In this document: positions 1 to 9,081 of the stretch, one piece after another
Layout: every line of letters begins with the position of its first letter
Position numbering within the stretch: the stretch's first letter is position 1
Source of the DNA: Actinomycetales bacterium
GTDB taxonomy: Bacteria; Actinomycetota; Actinomycetes; Actinomycetales; Microbacteriaceae
Length of the DNA: 49,579 nucleotides
Reading direction: 5' to 3'
Assembly: GCA_028868975.1 (NCBI GenBank)
Contig: JAGWTM010000005.1
Coordinates: forward strand, 1 to 49,579
Notes under the pieces: generated by a model
Databases searched by the model: none
Seen by the model: only the letters and a program-made list of their open reading frames with translations
What the model was told of the DNA's origin: nothing
Program-made: the position numbers and the translations under genes

Positions 1-1065
1 GAGGAACAGCGTGCCGCATACCGCGCCGAGGGTCGCACCCCGGCGCTGCGCCTGCGCGTGCCTGACGTAGACATCACCTTCACCGACCTGGTGCGTGGCG
101 AAATCACGTTCCCGGCCGGTTCGTTCCCAGACTTCGTCGTGGTGCGACCGAACGGCCAGCCGCTTTACACCTTGGTCAACCCGGTTGACGACGCGCTCAT
201 GGGCATCACCCACGTGCTTCGTGGCGAAGACCTGCTCTCGTCGACCCCGCGCCAGATCGCGCTTTACAACGCGATGTATGAGGCTGGGATCGCCAAGTTC
301 ATTCCTCAGTTTGGTCACCTGCCATACGTGATGGGTGAGGGCAACAAGAAGCTCTCGAAGCGCGACCCCGAGTCGAACCTGTTCCACCACCGCGACCGCG
401 GCTTCATTCCAGAGGGTCTGCTCAACTACCTATCGCTGCTAGGTTGGGGTCTCAGCGCCGACCAAGACATCTTCACCCTCGAAGAGTTGGCCGCGAACTT
501 TGACGTGAAGAACGTCAACCCAAACCCTGCGCGCTTCGACCAGAAGAAGGCCGACGCGATCAACGCAAGCCACATCCGTCTGCTCGGTCTCGAAGACTTC
601 AAGTCGCGCCTGGTGCCATACCTCCAGTCGGCTGGAATCCTCGGCCCGACCGTGACGGTCGAAGAAGACGCGATTTTGACCGCCGCCGCCCCGCTGATTC
701 AGGAGCGCATGACGGTGCTGAGCGAATCGGTGGGCATGCTCGGCTTCTTGTTCACCACTGCCGACAAGCTCGTGGTCGAGGAGGATGCGCTCGCCGGCCT
801 GCCTGAAAACACCCGACAGATTCTGGATGCCGCAATCGCCGCGATCGAAGGCTTCGCTACCGATGAGTTCAAGACCGAGAAGCTGCAAGCCGCGTTGAAC
901 CACGCCCTGATCGAGGTGCTCGAGCTCAAGCCACGCAACGCGTTTGGCCCGCTGCGCACTGCTGTTTCGGGTCGTCGAGTGTCACCACCGCTATTTGAGT
1001 CAATGGAAATTCTTGGCAAGGCCGAGACTCTGGCGCGCCTGAACGCGTTTGCCCAGCGCTTCTAA
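1..1065 (+). CDS. gltX: Glutamate--tRNA ligase (GluRS), C-terminal part; 5' end lies outside the window
   Basis: Frame is open from base 1; [46 protein letters not shown] contains the class I KLSKR motif and anticodon-binding-domain context. Confidence 0.97.
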   Translation, partial: EEQRAAYRAEGRTPALRLRVPDVDITFTDLVRGEITFPAGSFPDFVVVRPNGQPLYTLVNPVDDALMGITHVLRGEDLLSSTPRQIALYNAMYEAGIAKFIPQFGHLPYVMGEGNKKLSKRDPESNLFHHRDRGFIPEGLLNYLSLLGWGLSADQDIFTLEELAANFDVKNVNPNPARFDQKKADAINASHIRLLGLEDFKSRLVPYLQSAGILGPTVTVEEDAILTAAAPLIQERMTVLSESVGMLGFLFTTADKLVVEEDALAGLPENTRQILDAAIAAIEGFATDEFKTEKLQAALNHALIEVLELKPRNAFGPLRTAVSGRRVSPPLFESMEILGKAETLARLNAFAQRF

Positions 1066-1108
1066 GCCCGCTAAGATTGACCACTGGACCGCTTGGTCCG
1101 TGCATCAT

Positions 1109-1180
1109 TGGGATATGGTGTAATTGGCAACACGAAGGTTTCTGGTTCCTTTGTTCTAGGTTCGAGTCCTGGTATCCCAG
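1109..1180 (+). tRNA. tRNA-Gln (CTG)
   Basis: TGGGATA...TATCCCA acceptor stem, GGTTCGAGTCC T-arm, anticodon loop TTCTGGT giving CTG; no encoded CCA. Confidence 0.93.
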
Positions 1181-1185
1181 CTTTA

Positions 1186-1213
1186 GAAAACCCCCGCTCC
1201 GGCGGGGGTTTTC
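1186..1213 (+). terminator. Rho-independent terminator after tRNA-Gln
   Basis: GAAAACCCCCGC-TCCG-GCGGGGGTTTTC hairpin followed by T-rich tract. Confidence 0.85.
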
Positions 1214-1248
1214 GCTTTTTGGCGAGCGTTATCGCCTACTCTGGGGTG

Positions 1249-1638
1249 GTGAATATTGCCGTTGTTTCAACCTGGATCGTCATCGTGACACTCGCGTTGG
1301 TTTCGCTATTTCAAATCGCACTCATCGCTGGCGCGCCGATGGGCGAGTATGCCTTTGGCGGCCAGAACCCGGGCAAGCTGCCGGTGAGGTTTCGAATCGG
1401 CAGTGTGTTCACGCTCGCAATCTACGTAGGCATGATCGGGCATTTGTTCGCGCAGTTGGGCATACTGCCAAAAATGCTGCCCGCAGGCCTCAATAGCGCC
1501 GCAAACTGGGCGATCTTTGGCCTCAATTTGCTAGGCCTCTTGATGAATGCAATTTCGCGCAGCAAGAAAGAACGCGAAATGTGGGTGCCGGTGGCATTGC
1601 TGCTCTCGGTTGCCTCGTTCTTCGTTGCGCTCGGTTAG
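1249..1638 (+). CDS. Small integral membrane protein, unknown function
   Basis: ORF 1093..1638; GTG at 1249 preceded by TACTCT with 6 nt spacing; several hydrophobic segments. Confidence 0.7.
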   Translation: MNIAVVSTWIVIVTLALVSLFQIALIAGAPMGEYAFGGQNPGKLPVRFRIGSVFTLAIYVGMIGHLFAQLGILPKMLPAGLNSAANWAIFGLNLLGLLMNAISRSKKEREMWVPVALLLSVASFFVALG

Positions 1639-1662
1639 CGTCGGCCACCGCTCAAGCTCGTC

Positions 1663-2310
1663 CTAAACCTCGGTGAATTCACCAACGCGCAGGTATTCAA
1701 AACTGCCGCCGCCGGCTTCGGTCACCATCGCGATGCGCCCATTGTTCAACTCGTGACCAAAATCGCTCAGTAGGGCATTGTGGGTGGCAAAACTGCGCTT
1801 GGGTTTGACAGCAGCGATGAAGTCCATCACATCGCCTATCTTCAGCCAAGGCGCGCTCGACGGGCAGGCGAGCAGTTCAACTGAGCGATCGGGCTGAGTG
1901 TATGAATCGCCGGGGTAGTAGAGCTTGTCGTTGACCATCACCCCGCAGTTCTGGATCAGCGGGATGCTGCGGTGGATCTCCTGGTGCAGGTCGCCGAAGA
2001 ACTCGAGAGTGAATGGCCCGACCTCGTAAAAGTCGCCATGGTGCACGGCCGTGACCGGCAGTTCTGGCATGGATGCGCTCAATCGCTCACGCACCTCGTC
2101 GGTGCCGTAGACGTGCAGCTCGGGGTTATTCGCCAAAATGCCGGTCAGTTGCTGCTCAAAACAGTGGTCGTCGTGCTTATGAGTGATCACGACGGCGAGA
2201 ACGTTGTCAACGGAAGCCATCGATTCGGTGTAAAAACCTGGATCGATAAGGATGCGCTCACCGCTCTCGAGAAGCTCGAGGCAGGCGTGACCGTGCTTGG
2301 TGATCTTCAT
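1663..2310 (-). CDS. MBL-fold metal-dependent hydrolase (UlaG-like)
   Basis: KHGHACLELL...ILIDPG...VITHKHDDHC (HxHxDH) motif; 215 aa. Confidence 0.88.
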   Translation of the reverse strand: MKITKHGHACLELLESGERILIDPGFYTESMASVDNVLAVVITHKHDDHCFEQQLTGILANNPELHVYGTDEVRERLSASMPELPVTAVHHGDFYEVGPFTLEFFGDLHQEIHRSIPLIQNCGVMVNDKLYYPGDSYTQPDRSVELLACPSSAPWLKIGDVMDFIAAVKPKRSFATHNALLSDFGHELNNGRIAMVTEAGGGSFEYLRVGEFTEV

Positions 2311-2319
2311 GGCAACAGG

Positions 2320-3900
2320 CTACAACTTGTAGCGAATTGCACCCATCATGCCCGAATCCATGTGGTAGTGGTTGTGGCAGTGGATCGCCCAATCACCTGG
2401 GTTGTCGGCCTGAATGCGAATGGTTACCTGGGTCATCGGTTTGACGATGACCGTGTCTTTGCGAGGTCCATTCGGTAGCTTCTGCCCATACGCGCTAATC
2501 ACCTGGAAGGTGTGGCCATGCAGGTGCATCGGGTGGAACATCGTGGTGTGATTCATGAAGTTCAAATCCACGGTCTCACCCTCGCGCAGTTCGAAAAGTG
2601 AGGCGTGCATGTCGGTGTTGCCGTTGATGTTCCACTTGTAGGGCACCATGGTTCCCATCAACATGGCCTGCAAAGTGCCGGTTGGTGAACCGGTGAGGCG
2701 GTTTTCATCAAGGGTTTCGAGGTCGCTGAACTGAGCAATCGACTTTGGTTTGGTCGGTATGGTTTTCAAGCTAGGTATTGAATTCGCGCCAGTTCGCAGC
2801 ACGGCGCGGGCAGGGGTTCCAGTCTTCGCGACTGGAATTGCATAAGCCGAGAATGCGCCGGATTTGACCGTGATGATTGCGTCGATGCGTTCGCCCATGC
2901 CGAGCAGGGCGCTCTCGGAGTTGTGCGACTTCACGGCAAAGCCGTCGGTGTGCGTGATGGTTAGCGGGTGACCCTCGACGCCGAACACAAAAGCCGTATC
3001 ACTCGCAGCATTGATAACCCTGAGGCGGATGCGCTCGCCGGCCTTGGCCGCAAAAACCTCGGGGTCTTCGGGAACGCGTCCGTTGATGATGTAGGCGGGG
3101 TAGGCCACGTCGCTCATTCCCATGCCAAGCCCGAACTGATCCTGCATTCCGGCCATGTGCATGCCACCCATATTGGACATGTCCATTCCATCCATGTTCA
3201 TGCCACTCATGTCACCCATGTCGTCGTGAGAGTGGGTTGCGGTTTGGAGCCCCTTGAGGATTTCTTCAGGAGTTTTGCCGAGACCCAAAGTCCAGTCGTC
3301 GAGAACTAGAATCCACTCGCGGTCGTAACCGCCTCGCTCGTTCGGGTCATCGATGATGAAGCTGCCGTGTAGCCCGGATTCGATTTGAAGGCCGGTGTGA
3401 GAGTGATACCAGTACGTGCCTGGGTGTGGTGCCTTGAACGACTGAACGTGCGTGGCGCCCGAGGCGACCTCATCCTGGGTGAGCATCGGAACGCCGTCGG
3501 CATCGTTGCGAAGCGCCAAACCGTGAATGTGAATGGATGAGTTCTCGCCGAGCTGATTCTTTTGCGTCAGGCGAACTAGGTCGCCGTATGACGCTCGCAG
3601 AGGAGACCCCGGCACCCGGCCATCGAAGGTTTTGGCCAACGCAGTCTTGCCGGCACCCAGGTCAATCCGTTGTACCGACTGGGTGACATTCAGTCGAGTC
3701 GTTTTATTGCTGGCAAAACGACCCGCTTCGACGCGCTCAATCGCCTTTTTCAATTCGTCGCCGCTGAGGGTTCCGCCCGTGGTGGCTGGGGTGTGCCCGC
3801 TGTGATCCATGCCCGGGTTTAGATTGGCGCAACCGGCGAGTGTGCCAGTGGCGACGACTCCCAAGAGGCCGCCAAGAGCTGTGCGACGCGAAACCGACAT
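2320..3900 (-). CDS. Multicopper oxidase, Tat-exported lipoprotein with Met/His-rich insert
   Basis: SRRTALGGLLGV...LAGC Tat/lipobox N-terminus; copper motifs HIHG, YWYHSH, HPMHLHGH, HCHNHYHMDSGMM; MSGMNMDGMDMSNMGGMHMAGM insert. Confidence 0.95.
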   Translation of the reverse strand: MSVSRRTALGGLLGVVATGTLAGCANLNPGMDHSGHTPATTGGTLSGDELKKAIERVEAGRFASNKTTRLNVTQSVQRIDLGAGKTALAKTFDGRVPGSPLRASYGDLVRLTQKNQLGENSSIHIHGLALRNDADGVPMLTQDEVASGATHVQSFKAPHPGTYWYHSHTGLQIESGLHGSFIIDDPNERGGYDREWILVLDDWTLGLGKTPEEILKGLQTATHSHDDMGDMSGMNMDGMDMSNMGGMHMAGMQDQFGLGMGMSDVAYPAYIINGRVPEDPEVFAAKAGERIRLRVINAASDTAFVFGVEGHPLTITHTDGFAVKSHNSESALLGMGERIDAIITVKSGAFSAYAIPVAKTGTPARAVLRTGANSIPSLKTIPTKPKSIAQFSDLETLDENRLTGSPTGTLQAMLMGTMVPYKWNINGNTDMHASLFELREGETVDLNFMNHTTMFHPMHLHGHTFQVISAYGQKLPNGPRKDTVIVKPMTQVTIRIQADNPGDWAIHCHNHYHMDSGMMGAIRYKL

Positions 3901-3934
3901 CTGAACTCCTTGATCTGGGTATCCTCGCCTGAGG

Positions 3935-3953
3935 AATACCCCCTAGGGGTATT
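3935..3953. promoter_or_regulatory. Putative CsoR operator between divergent mco and csoR
   Basis: AATACCCC-CTA-GGGGTATT, 8-bp inverted repeat arms with 3-nt spacer; matches the form of known CsoR/RicR operators. Confidence 0.8.
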
Positions 3954-3956
3954 ATA
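3950..3956. promoter_or_regulatory. Overlapping -10 boxes of the divergent csoR/mco promoter
   Basis: TATTAT (+, 3950-3955) and TATAAT (-, 3956-3951) overlap; plus-strand box ends 6 nt before the csoR ATG. Confidence 0.6.
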
Positions 3957-3961
3957 GGCGC

Positions 3962-4249
3962 ATGGATGCTGCACTGAAAAAACGAGCCATGCACCGTGGC
4001 AAAATTCTCCAAGGGCAACTTGAGGGTTTGCTGAGAGCCATTGAAAACGAGGACTACTGCATGGACATCATCACGCAGTCGCTTGCCATCCAGAAGTCGC
4101 TGGGCTCTTTGAACAAGCTAATTGTCGAAAACCACATCCAGACCCATGTGGCCCACATGATGCATTCGCACGACCCGCAGGAGCGTCAAAAAGCGATGGC
4201 TGAGCTCGGGCAGATTTTTGAACTGAACAACAATCGAGGCACCAAATGA
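3962..4249 (+). CDS. csoR: Copper-sensing transcriptional repressor, CsoR family (Cys-His-His variant)
   Basis: ILQGQLEGLLRAIENEDYCMDIITQ...LIVENHIQTHV; ligand spacing C33-x24-H58-x3-H62. Confidence 0.93.
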   Translation: MDAALKKRAMHRGKILQGQLEGLLRAIENEDYCMDIITQSLAIQKSLGSLNKLIVENHIQTHVAHMMHSHDPQERQKAMAELGQIFELNNNRGTK

Positions 4250-6519
4250 ACCACAACGAAATGCAAGCTCACAAGTGCGACCACCACGGCGATAACCCAC
4301 CGATGTGCTCATGTGACCACAACCCAGGCGGCGAATGTCACTGCCCACCAAATGAGTGCAAGTGTGACCAGCAGCACCACCTCGTTGGCGAAACTCAAGA
4401 GGGGCACCACTGCTGCGAAACCGGCGGTGAGCATGACGTGGACAACCACGGCCACAGCCATGATCACTCGGGACACGATCACTCGGGACACGATCACTCG
4501 GGGCACGATCACAGCCACCATGACCCGGGCGCCTTCAAAAAGCAGTTCTGGCTAGCGCTGGGGCTCACCATCCCCACAATTCTGTTTAGCCACACCGTCC
4601 AGATGCTCCTGGGATTCCGGCTCGAATTCGCTTTCAGTTACCTGATTCCAGCGGTGTTCGGTTCAGCGCTCTTTTTCACGGGAGGGCGAGTTTTTCTAAC
4701 CACCGGTTGGGCCGAAATCAAAGCCAAACGGCCCGGCATGATGGCTCTGATCGCTTTGGCCCTGGTGGTCGCGTTCGGCTACTCAAGTTTCATCACGATT
4801 GCCACGGCGGCTAACCTCGGCTGGCAGGGCATGGACTTTTGGTGGGAGCTAGCGGCACTGATCACCATCATGTTGCTCGGTCACTGGATTGAGATGTCTA
4901 GCGTCATGAAGGCATCGGATGCGGTTGGCGCACTCGCGAGTCTGCTCCCGGCTGAAGCGGACCTGATCGAGGATGGCGTGACCCGCAAGGTCTCGCTCAG
5001 CGAGCTCAAGCTGGGTGATCTGGTGATGGTGCGTCCGGGTGCGGCTGTGCCGGCAGACGGTGAAGTAGTCGAGGGCTCATCCAAGCTAAATGAAGCCATG
5101 ATTACCGGTGAATCAGCACCGGTTTTGAAAGAGCCTGGAAGTCTGGTCATCGCGGGCACCATCAACTCAACGAGCGATGTGCTGGGTGAAGGGGCACTGA
5201 CCGTTCGCGTGACGGCTATCGGTGAAAACACCATGCTGGCCGGAATCGTGCGTCTGGTTCGCGAGGCCCAGGAATCGAAGTCCAAGACTCAGGTGCTTGC
5301 CGATAAGGCCGCGGGCTGGCTGTTCTACGCTGCGCTAGGCGCTGCCGTACTGACTGCAGCGATTTGGACCGCGCTCGGCACCCAGACGCCAGATTTCATC
5401 CTCGAACGCATCGTGACCGTGCTGGTGATTGCCTGCCCGCACGCTCTCGGGCTCGCGATTCCGCTAGTTAATGCCATCACTACATCCAAGGCGGCAAGCC
5501 AGGGAATTTTGATTCGAGACCGCCGAGAATTCGAAGCTGCCCGGGCCGTTGATGTCGTGCTTTTCGACAAGACCGGCACGCTAACCACCGGTCAGCGAGG
5601 CTTCATCGCGGCACACCTGGCTCATCAATCGCCACTTCGCAGCACCGATGACCTGATGGCTATCGCGGCTGGACTCGAGCAATTTTCTGAACACTCGATC
5701 GGCCAAGCGATTGTTGCCGAGGCCCAGCGTCGTCGAGTCGAAATCGTTGCCACGACGGACTTCAGAACTGTGCCCGGCCAGGGCGTGGCCGGCGTTCAAG
5801 ATGCCAAGAGCGTTCTCGTCGGTGGTCCAGTTTTGTTGACCGGCCGCAACATTGATGTTCACGTGAGCGACCTGGTGAAGGCCGACGGCGCGAACCAGTC
5901 GGGTAACACCGTTGTCTACGTGGTTCTCGAGGGCCAACTACTTGGTTACATCGAACTGGGTGACGTCATGCGCGAGACTTCGGATCAGGCCATTCACGCC
6001 CTCAAGCTCATGCGCAAGCGAGTCGGTCTAGTTACCGGTGATGCGCAGGGAGTCGCGGCATCGGTTGCTAAACAGCTATCAATCGGTGAGGTCTATGCCG
6101 AGGTGCTGCCGCACCAAAAGGCTGATTTGGTTCGCCGAGTACAGCTGGATCGCTCGCGCGTTGCCATGGTCGGTGACGGAGTCAATGATGCTCCGGCTTT
6201 GGCGCAGGCCGATGTGGGCATCGCGATTGGAGCGGGCACGGATGTGGCCATCGAATCGGCAGGTGTAATTCTGATTTCGAGCGATCCAACCGCTGTTCCT
6301 CAATTGATTGATCTCAGCCGTCGCAGCTATTCGAAGATGGTGCAGAACCTGATTTGGGGTGCTGGGTACAACATCATCGCGATACCGCTCGCGGCTGGCG
6401 CGCTGATGCCATTCGGTTTAGTTCTCTCACCAGCGTTGGGTGCGGTGCTAATGTCGCTCTCGACCATCATCGTCGCAGCTAACGCACAGTTGCTGAGACG
6501 GCCACCGCGCCGCCGCTAA
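4246..6519 (+). CDS. copB: Copper-translocating P1B-type ATPase (CopB-like, CPH motif) with Cys- and His-rich N-terminus
   Basis: [17 protein letters not shown] (CPH), [23 protein letters not shown] overlap with csoR. Confidence 0.95.
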   Translation: MNHNEMQAHKCDHHGDNPPMCSCDHNPGGECHCPPNECKCDQQHHLVGETQEGHHCCETGGEHDVDNHGHSHDHSGHDHSGHDHSGHDHSHHDPGAFKKQFWLALGLTIPTILFSHTVQMLLGFRLEFAFSYLIPAVFGSALFFTGGRVFLTTGWAEIKAKRPGMMALIALALVVAFGYSSFITIATAANLGWQGMDFWWELAALITIMLLGHWIEMSSVMKASDAVGALASLLPAEADLIEDGVTRKVSLSELKLGDLVMVRPGAAVPADGEVVEGSSKLNEAMITGESAPVLKEPGSLVIAGTINSTSDVLGEGALTVRVTAIGENTMLAGIVRLVREAQESKSKTQVLADKAAGWLFYAALGAAVLTAAIWTALGTQTPDFILERIVTVLVIACPHALGLAIPLVNAITTSKAASQGILIRDRREFEAARAVDVVLFDKTGTLTTGQRGFIAAHLAHQSPLRSTDDLMAIAAGLEQFSEHSIGQAIVAEAQRRRVEIVATTDFRTVPGQGVAGVQDAKSVLVGGPVLLTGRNIDVHVSDLVKADGANQSGNTVVYVVLEGQLLGYIELGDVMRETSDQAIHALKLMRKRVGLVTGDAQGVAASVAKQLSIGEVYAEVLPHQKADLVRRVQLDRSRVAMVGDGVNDAPALAQADVGIAIGAGTDVAIESAGVILISSDPTAVPQLIDLSRRSYSKMVQNLIWGAGYNIIAIPLAAGALMPFGLVLSPALGAVLMSLSTIIVAANAQLLRRPPRRR
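4462..4512 (+). repeat. 15-bp tandem repeat (about 3.4 copies) encoding HDHSG units
   Basis: GATCACTCGGGACAC x2, GATCACTCGGGGCAC, then GATCAC. Confidence 0.9.
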
Positions 6520-6543
6520 ACGCACGGCGCCTGCCCAAGGGGA

Positions 6544-7449
6544 GTGCGAGTGACCTCAGGAATCAAACTCGGTGTGCTCGTCAATCCAACTTCGGGTCGA
6601 GGCAAAGGCGCGCTCGCCGGTGGAGTGGTCTTTGACACCCTGGCCGCTGCCGGGGTCGACTTTGTTGACCTAAGTGGCCACAGCATGTCTGAGGCCTCGG
6701 CCAACGGCCACCGGGCAATCGCCGAAAAAGAGATCGGCGGAGTCGTCGTGGTCGGAGGCGATGGCATGGCTCACCTAGGCGTTAATCTTTGCGCCGAAAA
6801 GGGCATCCCGCTTGGCATCATCGGGGTTGGAACCGGCAATGACTCGGCCCGATCGCTCGGATTGCCCATCGACGACGCGGCTGCCGCAACGACTTTTGTG
6901 ATTGCAAACCTGAACCGAACCAGAGCCGTGGACGCGATCAAACTGCACAGTTCCACTGGGCAACACTGGGTGCTCGGCACGGCTTCAGCCGGGTTCGATG
7001 CACTGGTGAACCAGCGCGCAAACCAGTTGAAGTGGCCCAAGGGGCAGCGGCGATACGAGGTCGCGATGCTCCTCGAGCTCGCGAAGTTCAAACCGCTGAA
7101 GTATGAGCTCGAAATCGATGGCGCCAAGCGCAAAGTCGAAGCCATGCTGTGCGCCGTCGCGAACGCACCCGCCTTCGGTGGCGGCATGTTGATTGCCCCG
7201 GAGGCGGTGATGGATGACGGACTCGTCGACCTGTTCATCGTTCATAAAATCTCGCGTCTTGAGCTGATCAAGATTTTCCCTTCGGTTTACAAGGGTGGGC
7301 ACGTCACTCACCCAGCCGTCGAGTTTGTGCGGGCAAAACATGTCACCATCAATTCGGGACAAATGCCGGCCTTTGCCGACGGTGAATCTGTCGGACGCGG
7401 TCCGCTCAAAACGCAGTTGGTCGAAGGTGCACTTCGCGTCTTTGGGTAG
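6544..7449 (+). CDS. Diacylglycerol/lipid kinase family protein (DAGK catalytic domain)
   Basis: LGVLVNPTSGRGKG...VVVGGDGMAHLGVN...LGIIGVGTGNDSARSLG. Confidence 0.92.
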   Translation: MRVTSGIKLGVLVNPTSGRGKGALAGGVVFDTLAAAGVDFVDLSGHSMSEASANGHRAIAEKEIGGVVVVGGDGMAHLGVNLCAEKGIPLGIIGVGTGNDSARSLGLPIDDAAAATTFVIANLNRTRAVDAIKLHSSTGQHWVLGTASAGFDALVNQRANQLKWPKGQRRYEVAMLLELAKFKPLKYELEIDGAKRKVEAMLCAVANAPAFGGGMLIAPEAVMDDGLVDLFIVHKISRLELIKIFPSVYKGGHVTHPAVEFVRAKHVTINSGQMPAFADGESVGRGPLKTQLVEGALRVFG

Positions 7450-7466
7450 TCGGCTGGTTAGGGCGT

Positions 7467-7496
7467 TTGCGGCCAAGCGCATCCATGTGTTAAGGT
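7467..7496 (+). promoter_or_regulatory. Putative promoter for tRNA-Glu
   Basis: TTGCGG (7467-7472), 18 bp, TAAGGT (7491-7496), 18 bp before the tRNA 5' end. Confidence 0.45.
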
Positions 7497-7514
7497 TTTC
7501 AGGTTGTTCTAAAC

Positions 7515-7590
7515 GGCCCCATCGTTTAGCGGCCTAGGACGCCGCCCTCTCACGGCGGTAGCGCGGGTTCAAATCCCGCTGGGGTCACCA
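7515..7590 (+). tRNA. tRNA-Glu (CTC), CCA encoded
   Basis: GGCCCCA...TGGGGTC-A-CCA, anticodon loop CTCTCAC giving CTC. Confidence 0.93.
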
Positions 7591-7592
7591 CT

Positions 7593-7623
7593 CTCGGCTC
7601 AGATGACTTGTCTCTGGGCCGAG
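7593..7623 (+). terminator. Probable terminator after tRNA-Glu
   Basis: CTCGGCTCAGA...TCTCTGGGCCGAG stem followed by TTTGATTT. Confidence 0.5.
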
Positions 7624-7687
7624 TTTGATTTAACCGAGACTTTTCGCGGGCTTTTCTGCGGCTTGGTGCCGGGCTGGTGAACAGGAA

Positions 7688-8980
7688 TTAGTTTCCGCTG
7701 CGGCGCAAATGCGTGACCGCGGCCGCAATCAACGTGACGCTCACCGGAATGAACGCGGCAGCGTTGAGCCCGCTGAAAGCGACCGCCGACAAGATGGCTC
7801 CCGCAGTCGCGCCACCGAGGGCACCCGAGAGGTTCATGAGAGAGTCACTCAAGCCTTGAACGTTGGTTTTTTCGTTGGTTGGGAGCGTCGCTGAAAGTAG
7901 CGAAGAGGCTCCAACGGTTGAGGCTGACCAGCCGAGGCCAAGGAGGAACAGACCAACCTGCACGGCTGAGATCGACTGACTGCCCCAGCCCGCGGTTGCC
8001 AGTGCGGCGACGTAGATTGCCTGGCCGGTCAAAATGACTCTCACTCGACCGAAACGGTCGGCCAGCCAGCCCCAAATTGGGCTGAAGGCATACATACCAG
8101 CAATGTGAAGGCTGATGGTGAACCCGACGATCACCAAGCCAGCTCCGTGATGGGTCAAGTGCACGGGAGTCATCGACATCACCGAAACCATGACCATGTG
8201 GCTGAACGCGATTGTGATCACCGAGAACGCCGCGACGGGTTTTTCACGAAGGGTTGAAATAGCGGCACTAATGGACGCCTTGGGGCGCGCAAAGTTGCGC
8301 TCCGCATCAAGTTTTTGGGCAATCAGCAGCGGGTCTGGGCGAAGACCAAACCAAAAAACTGTGCTGGCTAAAGTCTGCGCGATGATCGTGAACACGAAGG
8401 GTCCGGTGAGATGCGGCAGCCCAAGCGACCTACCGACGGCTTCGCCAGGCCCGAAAAGATTTGGGCCGATGACCGCTCCGACGGTGGTTGCCCAAACTAC
8501 CAGGCTGAGATTGCGACCCTGATGCTTGCCGCTGGGCAGGTCAACCGCGGCAAAGCGCGCTTGCAGGCCAGTGGCCGAGCCGGCGCCCATAAGAAACAAC
8601 GCCACGAGTAACAGCGGAAAAGTGCGAGTTGCGGCTGCCGTAACCACTAGCAGGGCGCCGGTGATGGCCAGGCCTGCGCCGGCCGCCAGTGCGCGGCGCC
8701 GACCCTTTGCTCCTGCCAATCGAGCCAGTGGAATCGCCCAGGTTGCGGCACCAAGGGTGCTAAACGTTGCCGCCGCGCCGCTCCAGGCGGCCGTTCCGCT
8801 CAGTTCCTGAGCGAGAAGCGCGCCGATTGAGAGCGTGGAGCCGAGACCAAAACCACTGAGCACCTGACCGGCGGTCAGAGTGCGAATCGTTTTGCGTTGA
8901 ATACGCGCGATCGCATCCGTGCTGAAGGTTGCGGCGGTCGTTGAAGTAGACACTGGCTGGTCTGGCTCGGCAAAGCTCAT
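7688..8980 (-). CDS. MFS transporter
   Basis: About 12 hydrophobic segments; LADRFGRVRVILTGQ motif A-like loop. Start set at ATG 8980 (MSFAEPD) from the -10 box. Confidence 0.88.
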   Translation of the reverse strand: MSFAEPDQPVSTSTTAATFSTDAIARIQRKTIRTLTAGQVLSGFGLGSTLSIGALLAQELSGTAAWSGAAATFSTLGAATWAIPLARLAGAKGRRRALAAGAGLAITGALLVVTAAATRTFPLLLVALFLMGAGSATGLQARFAAVDLPSGKHQGRNLSLVVWATTVGAVIGPNLFGPGEAVGRSLGLPHLTGPFVFTIIAQTLASTVFWFGLRPDPLLIAQKLDAERNFARPKASISAAISTLREKPVAAFSVITIAFSHMVMVSVMSMTPVHLTHHGAGLVIVGFTISLHIAGMYAFSPIWGWLADRFGRVRVILTGQAIYVAALATAGWGSQSISAVQVGLFLLGLGWSASTVGASSLLSATLPTNEKTNVQGLSDSLMNLSGALGGATAGAILSAVAFSGLNAAAFIPVSVTLIAAAVTHLRRSGN

Positions 8981-9081
8981 GTCTGCCAGCCTAATCGCGA
9001 GGCGATAGTGCCCTCGGTCAAACCCGCGACAGCCCAGCACCGGCGCGGTAAACTTGAACTTCGCGATATTTGAGGTGCACG

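Noticed and set aside
1093-1248. Upstream extension of the membrane-protein ORF through tRNA-Gln and its terminator
   Set aside because: The frame crosses a tRNA and terminator; the GTG at 1249 with correct -10 spacing is the better start.
4462-4512. Possible CRISPR-like repeat array
   Set aside because: Directly abutting 15-bp repeats without spacers, in frame within copB; no cas genes.
4309-4521. Minus-strand ORF with [11 protein letters not shown] repeats
   Set aside because: Complement of the HDHSG tandem repeat in copB.
6516-7482. Several minus-strand ORFs opposite the DAG kinase gene
   Set aside because: Antisense shadows of a well-supported DAGK-domain gene.
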